Assembly (NCBI GenBank): GCA_024699855.1
Contig: JAMPIQ010000002.1
Span: 10,788,001-10,852,000 of the forward strand
Source of the DNA: Aphelenchoides besseyi
Taxonomy: Eukaryota > Nematoda > Chromadorea > Rhabditida > Aphelenchoididae
Length of the DNA: 64,000 nt
Reading direction: 5' to 3'
The notes under the pieces were generated by a model. The model searched no databases and had not been told where the DNA came from. It saw only the letters and a list, made by a program, of their open reading frames with translations. Shown piece by piece: positions 1 to 12,064 of the stretch (the first letter of the stretch is position 1; each line of letters starts with the position of its first letter). The position numbers and the translations under genes are program-made.

Positions 1-760
1 ACGCGTTCTATAATCCGCATACAACGTCCGGACAGCTCTTAATTAAGGTACGAAGTTCGTTGATTGAACGTATTTATTATTGTAAACTTTAAGTATCGAC
101 CGTCCAAATGGCAATTACCTTCTGCGCATGTGAGATATTCGGCTACTTCGGGACACATCTGAGAGTCATACTCAGCGTTTACAAACATAATTCGTACACA
201 CAGAATTTCTTTCTGTCTGCTCTTCCTATTCCTCCTATCTTCGATTCCTCCTATTTTCGATTTTCTTTACGCGAAACCGGGTTCTTTCATTGTCGTTAGT
301 TCGATAGCCAATAGGTATTCAAATTAAGTACTCACGCACGCCTAAACTGCGTTGTCCATGGTGACAGATGATCGGGTCGACATGTCAAATAAGCGTACGT
401 GTTTTCTTGAACTAAACGCTTAATTCAATGATGTGTCTCATTTTAACAATCTTTTGCACAACCCAATGGCAACTGGCTATAAAATTGCAGCTTGTAAATA
501 AACGTTTTTAATTCACACGTTCAACATGGTTTATTAGTCGAAATTATAAGAACACAAGAAATCAAGAGAAACAAGCAGCACGATTTGAGTTATTTACTTA
601 TTACTTAGATCGTAAGTGAAGAAAAATACAAAGTAGTTGTTACGGTACAAAACACATAAAATATAATTGACTTTATATTCCTACACAATAATTCAAGTAT
701 ACGACAACACATAATCCGTAGGATAAATAAGAATGTGAGCTTGAGAATACAATTTGGCCG
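1..760. other. Intergenic, left edge
   Basis: No coding region could be supported on either strand. The stretch holds the presumed 3' UTR and downstream flank of calnexin, which is transcribed leftward. A short near-perfect tandem duplication of a 16-base unit (TCCTCCTATYTTCGAT) lies at about 232-263. A TTTATT at 530-535 could be the reverse-strand poly(A) signal of calnexin, but it is about 230 bases from the stop codon and other AT-rich options exist nearer. Confidence 0.6.
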
Positions 761-2795
761 TTATGAGTCTGCAGTCAATTCACCATCTGCGGCAGTAGAT
801 TGCTATAAAAGACAGATGAGCGTGGAATTCGAACGAAAACTTACTCGTCGTGAGCTAGAACGACGATTTCGTGGTTTCGTAGTTTTCTCCTCGACAGTTG
901 TTTCGACGATCTCCTCCGCGACTTCTTCCGCATTCGCACCAGAATCTTCTTTTTCTTCATCGTCCGGTTGATAAGCATCGGTCTTCTTGGCGCTATCCGT
1001 GTAAGTGGGCGTCGATTTACGTCCGAAGAAATAAGCAGAAATTGCGATTATTGGAAGTAGAACACACAGAATGTAAACCGCCCACAACCACGGTCGTTCC
1101 TCAGTTGCATTAATTAGCCCTTGGAAGAAGTTAGTTGATGGACTCTCGATAGCTTCCAACATATCTTCAAGTTGCTTCTTCACATTGAACGTTTGAGCCG
1201 CAAAATCGGCTGCCAATTCCGAGTTGTCATCAATGAAGATGTTATCTAAAATAACATTTCTGTACTGTATTATAAAATGGATTCCTACCAAAGATTATAT
1301 TGGGACTCATTGTCCACAGCTCGAAACCGAGTGCTGTGACTGGCTTCAGTTGATTGTATGGATCAGCTTCGTAATAGTTCGGATTTTCGATCAATTGAGC
1401 CGACCATTTTCCTTTGTAATTTGGGTTCTTGATTTTTGGTGCTGTCCATTTACCCTGTAATTTATATGTAGAAGGAACAATCGATATATTGCATTACCTT
1501 GTACAATGGATTTGCTTTCATCGGCTTTTTCCACACTCCACATCCACTCCGTCCTTGACATTCGGGATTGGCAATCAATCGAGGTTCGTAAGTTCCATCC
1601 ATTGAATCATCCCAATCCTCTGGTCGTTGAGCTTCTGGATCCGGAATCAACGGCTCTTCATCGATGAGCCAATCACTCGGTTGAACCGCATCCTCATCAA
1701 CAATCTCTTTCGGTTGATCCTCATCCCAATCATCCGGTTTTTTGGCTTCTAAACCTCACGCAAATATTGTTCATATGAGTGAAGATTCGAACATACCCGG
1801 ATCAACAATGTATTCATTTTCATCCCAATCCGATGGTTTCTTGTCTTCCGGATCGGCGATTTGTTTCGGCGGCGTGACAGATGGAACCAAATCCTTAAAC
1901 GAATATTATTGTTTGTTATATCACTAAGATTTACAGTCAACATGTTTCCGTAGTAGAGAGATTTGTTATCCAAAAGAACCTCATAATTGTTGTTTCGTTT
2001 CATTTTCAAGGTAAACAAGTGAGTTTTACGATCTGCAAACTCGGGAATGGATTTCGGTTGCGGTGCGTGGTGTTCCTTAAATAGGAAAATACTATAAACC
2101 AGTCGGCGAAAAGTAAATAGTTACGCTGATTGTTCCGTTGTGTGGATTCTTGAGCTTGATGATGAAATGAACTTTACTTTGAGCACCACATTTATCGGGA
2201 CCAAACATAATTGAGTACTCCGTTTTATCGGCAAAACTTTGAATCTTCTCCGCACCTTCGTTCAACAGTTTGATATATCCACCACCACACTCTTGGCCCT
2301 CTTCGTATTTCACTTCGTATCTACAATGTCAGAATGAAATTGAATCAAATCAACTTGAACTCACTGCACAACCAACTCGTCGCTTTTGAACTCAATTGGA
2401 TTGCTGAGTGCGACGGCAATTGCATGATGACGAGCTTTCGATTCGGCAATCAAACCGAAATCGTTATGAAGCACGACTTTACTCGGTGAGCCAATCGACC
2501 AAACTCCATTGTACTTCGCCAGGGATTCCTCGAGACCTTCTTTTTTGGCCGTTGAGGTCTTCCAACTTTGGCCGATTGAAGTGCGATCATTGAAAAGATC
2601 AACGAAGAAGACATTTGAAAGATCGAGAGCAGGAGCTTCGAAAGTACGCGGTTGAAATTCCTAAAGTCACAAAATTTTCTATTTGTTTTCCAATAATTGA
2701 CGTACTTCAGTAGACGGCGTATCGGACTCATCGTCGGACACAACAACAAGCGGGAATATTAGAAGGAAAAAGCATAGGAATTGTTGCCGAAACAT
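761..2795 (-). CDS. cnx-1: Calnexin, membrane-bound ER lectin chaperone
   Basis: Calnexin binds monoglucosylated N-glycans on folding glycoproteins in the ER lumen. About nine exons encode roughly 570 residues. The start at 2795 gives a signal peptide (MFRQQFLCFFLLIFPLLVVV). The lectin domain follows, then P-domain repeats (PEDWDDSMDGTYEP; GVWKKPMKANPLYK; NPNYKGKWSA), the ELWTMSPNIIFDNI lectin return, one membrane segment (WAVYILCVLLPIIAISAYFF) and an acidic then basic cytosolic tail. A perfect GTAAGT donor at 844 opens a 42-base intron (803-844), so the true C-terminus is RRQSTAADGELTADS with its stop at 761; reading through that intron gives a different, unlikely tail. The gene is divergent from the DNTTIP1-like gene across about 1.7 kb. 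The family assignment is certain; some inner exon edges are approximate. Confidence 0.95.
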
Positions 2796-2859
2796 TAGAC
2801 CGTTCACTAGGTACAATTAATGAACAACAATAAGATACTAAATTAAACTAAAAGAAAGA

Positions 2860-3575
2860 ATCTTAGAGACGTTTACACGAAAAAGTTTTAGCAGCAAATA
2901 GTCGGTCCTTATGCTGAGTTAGTAGAACGTTATGCCATTCAGGAATCCCGTCGACTGCAATTGCGACGAGGCCTTTCGCACCGTTTTCACACAACAAGAC
3001 GGCCGGTTTGTTTTCCGGTTTCTCATTCTCGACGGACCGATTTGTTTCGTGATGTTGAAGAATAATACTCAAGTGCGATTACATTTGCTCTGCTGCATGT
3101 TTTGTTTTAGATATTAAACGACCCGGTCATCGAAGTAGATGACCTTGTTGGCTTTAAAATGACAAACAACATTTCGCTTAAAAGAATTTTGTTTGGTGTT
3201 AGTAGGTAAAGAAAATGAAAACAAATCTGCAAAATCAAAATCGTTATGAGATTCAAGACAAACAGAATTTTTATGCTTTCGATTGCTGAGTGTTGGAGTG
3301 AACGCACTTCAAGGTAAATAAACTCGTCGATTGTAACCACACAGCTAAGGGTTGTTGGATGATCTTCAGATATTCGTGCGCCTTTAATTTGCTATCGCCG
3401 CAGAGTTGTCGAAGTGTGCGGATGAAGAACAGCGACGAGAGACCGAGTGTGTTGACGATGTCTCCTCTGCCAGTGGCAATAAGTTATTCCGTCGAAAAAA
3501 TCCGCACAGTTGTCAAAAACTGTTGGTTGTTCTTTTTTGCATTCCGAACAACGTTCAACGTCGAAAGTTTTTGAT
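2860..3575 (-). CDS. Unrecognised coding signal, exon structure unresolved
   Basis: I do not recognise this. On the reverse strand three neighbouring stretches read like protein. The first (about 3420-3570) contains ERCSECKKEQPTVFDNC and FFDGITYCHWQ, with cysteine spacing that could bind metal. The second (about 3305-3470, shifted one base) contains IVNTLGLSSLFFIRTLRQLC followed by a KAHEYLKIIQQPLAVWLQ segment. The third (2863-3070) contains GLVAIAVDGIPEWHNVLL and ends at a stop at 2863. I could not join them with standard splice sites in a consistent frame. It may be a real gene with unusual splicing, a gene with a frameshift, or a decayed copy. It lies upstream of calnexin on the same strand. 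Confidence that it is functional is low. Confidence 0.3.
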
Positions 3576-4526
3576 TGTCAAACGAAAATATCTTTCGAAC
3601 TTTTTGGTTAATTTTCTGTTAATTTGTGAATCTTCTGTTTCTTTAGTGCTTTCTGAATCCCTAAAACGACTTCTATTTCAGTCAGAAGATTTCCTTCGCG
3701 CAAAGTTTTCACATCTTGCGATTTCTACCCGAATACCTTCTTCAACTGACTACTTTCGTAACAACAGAGATAGCGAAAGACCAAGTTAACTGTCGATAGC
3801 TAGCACAGGTCTCAATTCTACGCGTCACCCACGTGTAAGCGTCTTGGTTTGTTATTCCGACTAATCGCGTAAACCTCGATCATTTTCCCGGAGATCTAAA
3901 AGTTGTTGCACTTAACCGGGCAGTTCGTCAATTTTCAAAAGTTGAGGTATAACAGTCTTTTCAAATCGCAAGCTTGGCATTTGTTTTTGAATAAACAGAC
4001 GAGAGAAGTTAATTGGCTCAACAACTTGAGATTGTTATTAACAGGAGGAGCACTTGGGTTTTTTGTACGAAGGGTAAATTGTCCTTAATTTGTGGTCGGT
4101 CACACGTTTAGTTTACACGCACACACCATCAACTTTCCTGCTGCATTCTCCACTACACGTTGCAGGCCGCTTCTTGTCGTTTTGCACGTTCTCTCCAACG
4201 GCTGTCCGACCGCTGCGTCTCGTGTGCTCCACTGTTAATAGCAAAGAAGAGCCAAGAAGTGGAAATATCACTCAACTACCGGCGATATTACCTTTTATCG
4301 TAGCTTTTGGTTATTCGTATTTTTCTGTCTGCAATCGATTTGTTTTTATCACAAGTTACCAATCAGATTCCTTAACTTCGATGAAAAAACCAACTATACG
4401 TTTTTTATTCTCGATATCATGTGCGTATTTCTTTTTTCTTCCTCACTTGTTAATTTAATCGATATCCGTGTACAACCACTTGATTGAATTAATCTTTGGA
4501 TTTGTAGCAATTTCAGTCGCCAAAAA
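3576..4526. other. Intergenic, 5' flank of DNTTIP1-like gene
   Basis: Open frames at 3406-3789 and 4090-4458 (+) have no recognisable domain and unconvincing composition. A polypyrimidine acceptor (GCAATTTCAG) ends at about 4515, twelve bases before the next ATG. That fits a spliced-leader acceptor or a 5'-UTR intron for the downstream gene. Confidence 0.5.
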
Positions 4527-6242
4527 ATGCTCGATTATACCGATGAGTTCTATTGTGGTAACGGGAACGGAAACAAGATGAATTTGCGCGTTGAGATCCT
4601 TGAGAATCTCTTGAAAGCTAATGGTGATGAGGCCGGAGGACGAACTACGAGCTCAGCCAAAGTCAACTCGCTGCGACAAGCAATTCACAGATGTAAAACT
4701 GATATGGCGGAAACGTTGGGTTCGTCGTTAGATTTGCTGAGACAAGTAGTTTCACTCGTTGCTTACTGTTCATCAGACGACCTTTTTAGGTCTTTCAAGC
4801 AGAAATGACCGAAGAAATTCGGCAGGTCATCGATCGACACTTACGCACAACATTCTCACCAGCGTTAGAAAACTTGAAGCGTAACGGTTATGTGAGTGAT
4901 CGTTTATTTGAAGCGAATAACTTGTAAATTCAGAAAATTAGTGATGACGAACTGAATGAACTGTGCGTGAGTATTCTCGACGCAGCCAAAGAGCCATTCA
5001 AACAGACCACTCGTGAGGAGAAGGAGCGTGCAAACCGAATGGTCATTCCGTCTGGATCAGTATTGAAGCCAAAGAACAATCAAAATCTACAAAACACTCC
5101 AAACTTCGATCCCCGACGTGCGTACGAAAGCGACGACAACGAAAGTGATACGAGTATGGCGAGTTTCGGCAATGTTTCACAGTTTCCAAGTACGTAGTTC
5201 ATGAAAAGATGTGTTGCTTATTTTCTTTTCACAGATTCAGCTCGTTTCCATCGACCAAAGAAGCGTGGTCGTCCTCGCAAAGTGGATGTCGACAGCGGAC
5301 GTTCGGGTACTCCGATTATGAATGGCACTCAACCAATCACCTTTGCTGAAGCATTTAAAGTACGTTGTATCAGCACAATATTCAATAGATCTGTTCACTT
5401 TAGTGGAATCCGGAGCGTATTCACAAAGACTCAAAATTTGTATTGGGCTCTAAAGTAAACAAGCTCCTTTGTATGGGCCATCGAGGACATATTTTCGTCA
5501 AATATCCGCGCATCTTCCGCTATGTGGGCGATGATGAGGACAAAGGATGGCTGTTTGATCGAAATATTTCTACTCGAATGAGTGGAAAAGTTTTCTTCAT
5601 GTTACTTGAAGATGGATTGGAGTTAGCAACATTGGAAAATGCCCAGTAAGTTTGGAGTTTACAAACACGTGTACAAACTTCTAATTCAGACCAAATGTTC
5701 GGAGTGACCTTCATCGTTGTTCGTTTACAGTTCCGGAACAAACCATTGCAAAAATGAAAATATATATGGCTCGGCCGTTTGATTCCCTCAAGTCTCGTAT
5801 TGCTCCAGCCTCGCCCTTACATATCGCTTCAAATTCCATGATCTCAGGACCTATAGCACAATCACAACAGATGATTTCGCCGAACGTAATGAACGCTGCA
5901 ATAAGTGGAATGGTTCTTCAGCAACCTCATGCAACAAATAACAGCAACAACAATTTGACTCATCAATTAAGCAGCAACGTACAAAACGCGTTGGGAACTG
6001 TCGGAAACGGAAACCTGAACAGCTCTCTAATTAATCTTCTTAGTAGCGAACTTAATCAAACGCAACGATCGAATCCCAATCAACAACTACACAACATTAA
6101 TGGGTTGAATAGTGCGCTCAATAATCTTCAGTTGCCGGATCAAATGGCCCAATCGCATGTTCTTAACGCGCTCAATCGTCAGAGCAATGGTCTTCAGACC
6201 GCAACTGATCTCAACATCAACGGTTCGTACATGTCTAATTGA
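4527..6242 (+). CDS. dnttip1: DNTTIP1 (TdIF1)-like subunit of the mitotic deacetylase complex
   Basis: In animals DNTTIP1 bridges HDAC1/2 and the ELM-SANT protein MIDEAS in the nuclear MiDAC histone deacetylase complex and binds DNA. The N-terminal exons (MLDYTDEFYCGN; RQVIDRHLRTTFSPALENLK; DDELNELCVSILDAAKEPFK) match the helical dimerisation region. An AT-hook-like KKRGRPRK follows at about residue 210. The most diagnostic block is FKWNPERIHKDSKFVLGSKV, continued by HIFVKYPRIFRYVGD, the family's conserved C-terminal DNA-binding region. The last exon carries about 150 residues rich in Asn, Gln and Ser that I do not know from vertebrate DNTTIP1. Total is about 490 residues. The start follows a splice acceptor by 12 bases. 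The conserved blocks make the call firm. Confidence 0.9.
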
Positions 6243-6277
6243 TGTAGATATCCGTATTGTTTTAACATCCGTTTACG

Positions 6278-6283
6278 AATAAA
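6278..6283 (+). terminator. Poly(A) signal AATAAA
   Basis: Canonical AATAAA 36 bases after the stop codon of the DNTTIP1-like gene, on its strand. Confidence 0.6.
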
Positions 6284-7055
6284 CACAAATTTACTTTTTT
6301 TGGTCCATTAATCCAATTCTTCGAAAGTTGTTGTACTTTTGTTCAACAACGAAGCAAACTAAGAAAACAACTTTGGATAGTTTTTCTGTTATTGTGCTTA
6401 AAATTCGAAGCATTTGAAGTTGTAAAAATAACCTTTGGAACTTTGCTTAAGCAAAGGAAAAGTGTACCAATCGAATGGAAACTCAGCGACTAAATAATGA
6501 CGGAAAACTTAGTCTATAGCAGAATATAATTGGTGTCCGTGAACAGAGAGCCGATACACAAAACGTTGAATGAACGGCGACGGGTGCCAAGTTGCATGAA
6601 AGCGATAAATAAGCAATGACATACAATGGGGCCTTAACATGTCTAACGCAGACAAGAATTTCCAACAAAGAAACCGGACCATAAGACATCTTCCGGTAGT
6701 TATGAAGTTGGAAGAGAAGTGATTGCACTCGAGGTTTCGCCAGTTTCTGGCCTTCTCTCTATTCTTCTCGTTTTCTGTTGGTATTCAATCCGGCGCTATC
6801 ATTTCCGCGCTTCGAATCGCAACACACGATTGCGTATTCGTTTTCCAAACCTTCATTTCGATTATCATGAAAACTCGCTGCTGAATATTCTTACTAGTTG
6901 ATTTTGCTTGAATCCGGATTCCCTGCTCCGTTTGGAAGTTACATCTAATTGTAATTGTCTAACCCAATTCGAGGAGTTTGCCTTCTTACCGTAAGATCCA
7001 ACGGTGTAAAGTGAAATGAAATCTGAAAATGTGACCAATTCAACAAATCGAGAAA
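6284..7055. other. Intergenic, promoter side of dat-1
   Basis: No coding region supported. An 81-codon reverse-strand ORF (6483-6728) has no recognisable domain. The stretch should hold the promoter and 5' UTR of the dopamine transporter. I could not identify specific sites. Confidence 0.5.
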
Positions 7056-9569
7056 ATGCTTTTCCTCTTAATCAACCGACGTCATACGGTAAGTGGATTA
7101 CTGGAAAACAGTTCGAACATTACAGTCGGATTGTAAACAGCAATTTTTAGAGAAAAATGAAAAGAAAACAAACGCACATGAAGTCAACAATAGCGGTACA
7201 AATAGTGCTACGAACTCGACTTCTAATTGTTCTTCTATTCGACATGCAAATTACATGACTATTGCGGAGTTTGATGCCGAAAACGACCACGTTGTTTCCA
7301 AACCACTTCTGCGCGATGTCAACGCGAATCAGCCAACCGATCTTTCTTCTCATCCGCCCGAACGTGAAACATGGGCCGGAAAAGTTGATTTCTTGCTTTC
7401 AGTTGTTGGCTTTGCTGTGGATTTGGCGAACGTTTGGCGTTTTCCGTATTTGTGTTTCAAGAATGGTGGTGGTATGTAAGAGGAACGATCACACAAAACA
7501 ACTTGTGGTTTCAGGTGCCTTTCTTATACCTTACTGTATTATGGTTCTGTTGGCCGGCATTCCACTATTTTACATGGAATTAGCTTTGGGTCAATATTAT
7601 CGAAAAGGAGCGATTTCCACATGGGGTCGAATTTGTCCTCTTTTCAAAGGTTGGCAGATTATTTGTTCGTGCAAATTGACATTGCAGGAATCGGTTATTG
7701 TGTTATAATGACGGCGTTTTACACCGACTTCTTCTACAATATTATTATCGCTTACTCATTGCATTATTTCTTCTCATCTTTCAAACCGACATTGCCGTGG
7801 ACTTCGTGCAAAAACGATTATAACAGTAAAGCGTGTTATGAACCGAGCTACTCTTCACAAACACGAGATATGGAATGTGCTTCTGAACCAACGTTCGTCA
7901 ACAGCACACATACAAACTTGCGACCTGTTTCCTCAGCCGAAGAATACTTCTAGTAGATACAATAGAAGCTAAGGTTGTGTTTAATTGTCTGTTTATAGCA
8001 AACATTTTCTTGGTGTTCACGCACCAAAAGATCCGAATGCTCATGTTATTCGCACAATTACCGATTTGGGTTCGATCAACTGGGAAATTTTAGGATGCGT
8101 TTTCATTGTCTACATCATTTGTTATTTCTCGCTATGGAAAGGTATTCAAATGTCCGGGAAAGTAAGAAGAATTGGTTAATCGGAAAATATGTCAAATTTA
8201 GGTCGTTTGGTTTACGGCCATTTTTCCTTATGTTGTTCTTGTTGTATTGTTAATTCGTGGTGTTACATTGCCGGGCGCTGAAAAAGGGATCGAATACTAT
8301 CTACGTCCCAACTTGGAGATGCTCAAGAAACCGAGTGTATGGCAAGATGCTGCAACGCAAGTGTTCTTTTCACTTGGGCCTGGTTTCGGCGTTTTGATGG
8401 CCTATTCATCGTACAACGAATTTCATAACAATGTTTACTTGTAAGTTAGTCTTAAAGCACACAATAACGATGAATCTGTTTGAGTGATGCTCTTTTAACC
8501 AGTACGATTAACTGTTTGACAAGTTTTCTTTCTGGTTTTGTTATCTTTTCGGTAAAATATAAGACAATATTCTTTTAAAAAAAACATGTTAAAGGTCCTT
8601 GGTTACATGTCTTGCAAAAGTGGAAAACCAATTACCGACGTAGCACAAGAAGGTCCGGGTTTGGTTTTTGTGGTTTATCCCGAAGCATTGGCCACGATGC
8701 CCGGATCAAGAATTTGGTCGATTATTTTCTTTCTGATGCTGTTGACTTTGGGTTTGGACAGTTCAGTAAGTGGACACAACAATAAGCTCAAGTAGGAAAT
8801 GTGTTTCAGTTTGGTGGCTCGGAAGCAATTATTACCGGTCTTGGCGATGAGTATCCGATAATCAAAAGACATCGAGAAATCTTTGTTGGTATCTTGTTTT
8901 CTTTTTATATGGTTGTTGCTATTTCTATGTGTACAAAAGTAGGGTAACGTGAATTCGATTTATTGTACGGCGAATTTAGGGCGGAATTCTGGTGATGGAA
9001 TGGCTAATATACTACGGTACTACGTGGGGACTTTTGATTGCAGTCTTTTGTGAAACAATGGTAATTTCGTTTCTCTATGGTAATCAGCACAAGCTTGAGC
9101 ACAAACAATAAGGTTTAGGAATCAATCAATTCCGCGAAGATATTCGTGAGATGCTTGGATTTGCTCCAGGTTGGTATTGGCGAATTTGTTGGACTATTGG
9201 AGCGCCGTTGTTCTTGATTGTATGTGTCTTGTGATTTGTAGTTTATTTCGCTTTTAGACAATGATCCTAAGCAGTTTCATTAACTATCAAAAGATTGTCT
9301 ATCAGGACTACGAATATCCCGGTTGGGCGAACTTCATGGGAATTGTCTTTGCATTATCGTCGGCAAGCGCAATTCCAATCGTCGGAATTTACACGTTTTA
9401 CAAACAGAAGGGAAACTCTTTCATAGACGTATAATCAATTTCAAAACGAACGTTTCTACTCCGGTATTTTCAGAGATGGCGAACGTGTACAACTCCGATG
9501 AAAAGACGTGAATCGCTTTCAGTCGAACGACATATGTTAAAAAATACGCACAATGATGTCATGCTCTAA
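7056..9569 (+). CDS. dat-1: Sodium-dependent dopamine transporter, SLC6 family
   Basis: Carries dopamine with Na+ and Cl- back into dopaminergic neurons; twelve membrane helices. TM1 reads [20 protein letters not shown], with the Asp that pairs with the amine of monoamine substrates and the unwound NVWRFP turn. [16 protein letters not shown] in the large outer loop, with its two Cys, resembles DAT rather than SERT. Also visible are [20 protein letters not shown] and TM12 with [18 protein letters not shown]. An ATG at 7016 is one base out of phase with exon 2 (from 7126), whereas the ATG at 7056 is in phase, so that start was chosen; a later Met near 7255 is also possible. The last exon is read through an intron at about 9431-9474 to give an [14 protein letters not shown] tail with a stop at 9567. 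Convergent with the cuticlin gene. Confidence 0.93.
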
Positions 9570-9944
9570 ACGAACTTTTGTTTTTATTAAGAAAACTTGC
9601 ATTAATTGGTCGACTTTTTGTATTACCAATCATTCGATTTACAGTTTTTAAGTCTCTAGCAAATTTCTGATTATAAAAATGATCTGCATTGAGTTGTATT
9701 AGTTGATTTAGATATCTGACAATTGGTTTTAAGCTTGTTTCTTGCTATGAACTTTTAGTTTCCATAAATGTTTTGCACACGATGTGTTAAACAGAATTTT
9801 GAAGAACTACCCATTTTCTATTTCTTTCAAAACAGTTTTGATGGTAACTGCTTTCTGTAACTTTCGAATAGTACCTGTAGCTTTTGTAACTTATGAAGAT
9901 ACCATATACTTCTTTATGTGCAAAACAAAATAAATAACAAAACT
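9570..9944. other. Short convergent intergenic gap
   Basis: Shared 3' flank of dat-1 (+) and the cut-6-like gene (-). Nothing coding. AATAAA on the plus strand at about 9930 lies close to the opposite gene's stop, so it is probably incidental. Confidence 0.5.
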
Positions 9945-12064
9945 CTAACATTTGATGTTTACCGTCCTGACAAAACGACGTCGAATCCAAAGCCACATAA
10001 ACACGACGGTGAATGTACAATTCAAAGCGATTAGAACGATAAGTAAAGTGATAAAAACGGCGTTAAACGGATGTATCAGCGTACGTTCGAGAGTCGCACT
10101 TCCAGAAACTGCGGGACAATTCGCTAACTCGGCGAACTGATCATCGACGACCATAATCGGTTTCGTAAAAACATCAACGGTGTTCGCCGAATCATAATTC
10201 TGTGTTGATAAATCGTTTCTTCGTATTCGTCTTAAACGATTTTTGCGTAGTCGTTGATGATCGTGAGCGTGATGTGCAACAGTTTCCGGACAGTTCGGCG
10301 GTGTGATGCCCGCACATCCTCCATCGTATTTGAGACAAAGAGTCACTTGACATTGAAATTGTAGGACTGGTCGATCAGCGTATTTGAAGACGTGATAGGC
10401 TTTCGTTGCCAAACGCAATGTGCTGTCGTAATCAGGAGTCGATAACAAAACAGCGTCCAAACCACAACTAAAAATTTTAGTTCGTGGCGATTTCACAGCT
10501 TGAAATTACCCATTGGAATCGATAATATCCACGTGATCTCCGTAGCCATTGTCGACGAAACAATTGTGTATTAGCATTCCAAAGGAATCTTTGTTGCCTT
10601 CTTCAATGCATTCCCAGCGATGGTAAACACTTTGACCCAAAGTTGCATATTGAACAATCGGACCGTTCGGATTATCTTTTCGCAGTGTGTATTCACATCG
10701 CGGCATTTCGTACATCTTCTGACGAAATTGGGTTGTTATCATGCTGAAAACAGTAGATTAGAAAATGAACACTCTTACTCATTCACCTGACTTCCAACGG
10801 AACGGTCACACTTTTTTCTGCTTCCATATAGAAACATTGAATCTTCACCGTCTGATCAACTTTTGTCATGAAACTTAAAATTAACGTGTAGAATTGTTTA
10901 GAATACCGATTAACAACATCAAAACACTTACACCGAATGGAACATGAAAACAACGGTCATTTCAACGAAAATACCACGTGGATTCATCTGAAAAATGCCT
11001 AGTAAAAAAGTCAAATAGGCTTCTAATACCGATCGATATCGATGCACATTGCAATTGTTAAACGGAATCGTGATTCCAATACTTTTAGAATCGACGAATT
11101 GCTCCGGTCCGGCTCTGCATTCTTCCTGATGAAAATGATCGGCAACAAAGACAAATCCATCAAACGGTTTTTTGGTTGATGCTCGTACGCCAATGCGATC
11201 GGGTGCACAGATAATATCGGGAGTACCCGGACGAAACTCGGTTTTGCACATATCCCAAGTAAGCGAGTCTGCAAGCGACTTGTCCAATTGATCGAAAGAT
11301 TCAACGGTAAATACTCGCAATGCATTTCCGGTCATCTAAAGTTGCGAATGAACATAATGGCAATCAAAATAATAAGATAACGACTGCTAAACGGGCATTT
11401 TACCTGATGAAGCTGATGAACATTTACAAGATTCGTGACTCCAATAGCGTAAACCATAACATGTGCATCGCGCAGACGTTGAGCAGGTTCAGCCACATCG
11501 TCTTGAGATTGACCATCCGTAACAACGAGTACTGCTTTTGGAACGTTGCCTCCGCGTGCTCCTTGAAAACCGTTTTCTAATGCGAGTTGTAGTGCTTGTC
11601 CGGTATTCGTTGCTCCACTCTGATAGTGAATACGCTGAATAGCCCAATCTAACTAAATGAAATATATTTGAACAAAGTATAGCACAAAAATTGCAGTACC
11701 TGACTTGGATTTGTAAACTGATTCAACGCGATTTCCAATTGCGGCTTTTCAGCATACTGGATCACGGCTAAGTGACTCGTTGTTGCCGAAATATTTAGCT
11801 TATTTGCTAAACTAGAAGCGAAATTCAGCTGCTGTCTGAACGTATCATCGCCGACTGATGAGGAAGCATCCAGAATTAATACCAAATCAACCGAGTTGTT
11901 GTTTACACATTCTGGAAACAAAGACTTTCATTTTCAACATACAAATCAGTGCGCCGACCTTTTATGAGCTCCGAGTCGACTAATCCGTTATCAATAGGAA
12001 TACATAAGACAAGAGATACCAACCAATAGAGAATTAGTGTCTTAAAATAAACAAATGAAAACAT
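9945..12064 (-). CDS. cut-6: Cuticlin with VWA and ZP domains (CUT-6 type)
   Basis: Cuticlins are secreted or membrane-tethered ZP proteins that polymerise in the nematode cuticle. The start at 12064 gives a signal peptide (MFSFVYFKTLILYWLVSLVLC). A von Willebrand A domain follows, with the MIDAS motif DLVLILDASSSVGDDTF and later AVLVVTDGQSQDDV. The ZP domain begins at PDIICAPDRIGVRASTKKPF and includes MPRCEYTLRKDNPNGP and CVDNGYGDH-type Cys-bearing blocks. A polybasic furin-type site (RLRRIRRND) precedes a membrane helix (AVFITLLIVLIALNCTFTVVFMW) and a short tail. A VWA domain joined to a ZP domain is the arrangement of C. elegans CUT-6. Furin cleavage before the membrane anchor is how ZP proteins are released to assemble. 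Exons are joined by short introns. Confidence 0.88.

Noticed and set aside
803..844. Calnexin C-terminus read through as VSFRSNSTLICLL
   Set aside because: The stretch starts with a perfect GTAAGT donor and ends TTTTATAG. Removing it gives a more natural acidic tail.
4090..4458. 122-codon plus-strand ORF upstream of the DNTTIP1-like gene
   Set aside because: Composition is dominated by Phe, Ser and Leu from pyrimidine-rich DNA. It has no domain, and the stretch looks like a promoter/polypyrimidine region.
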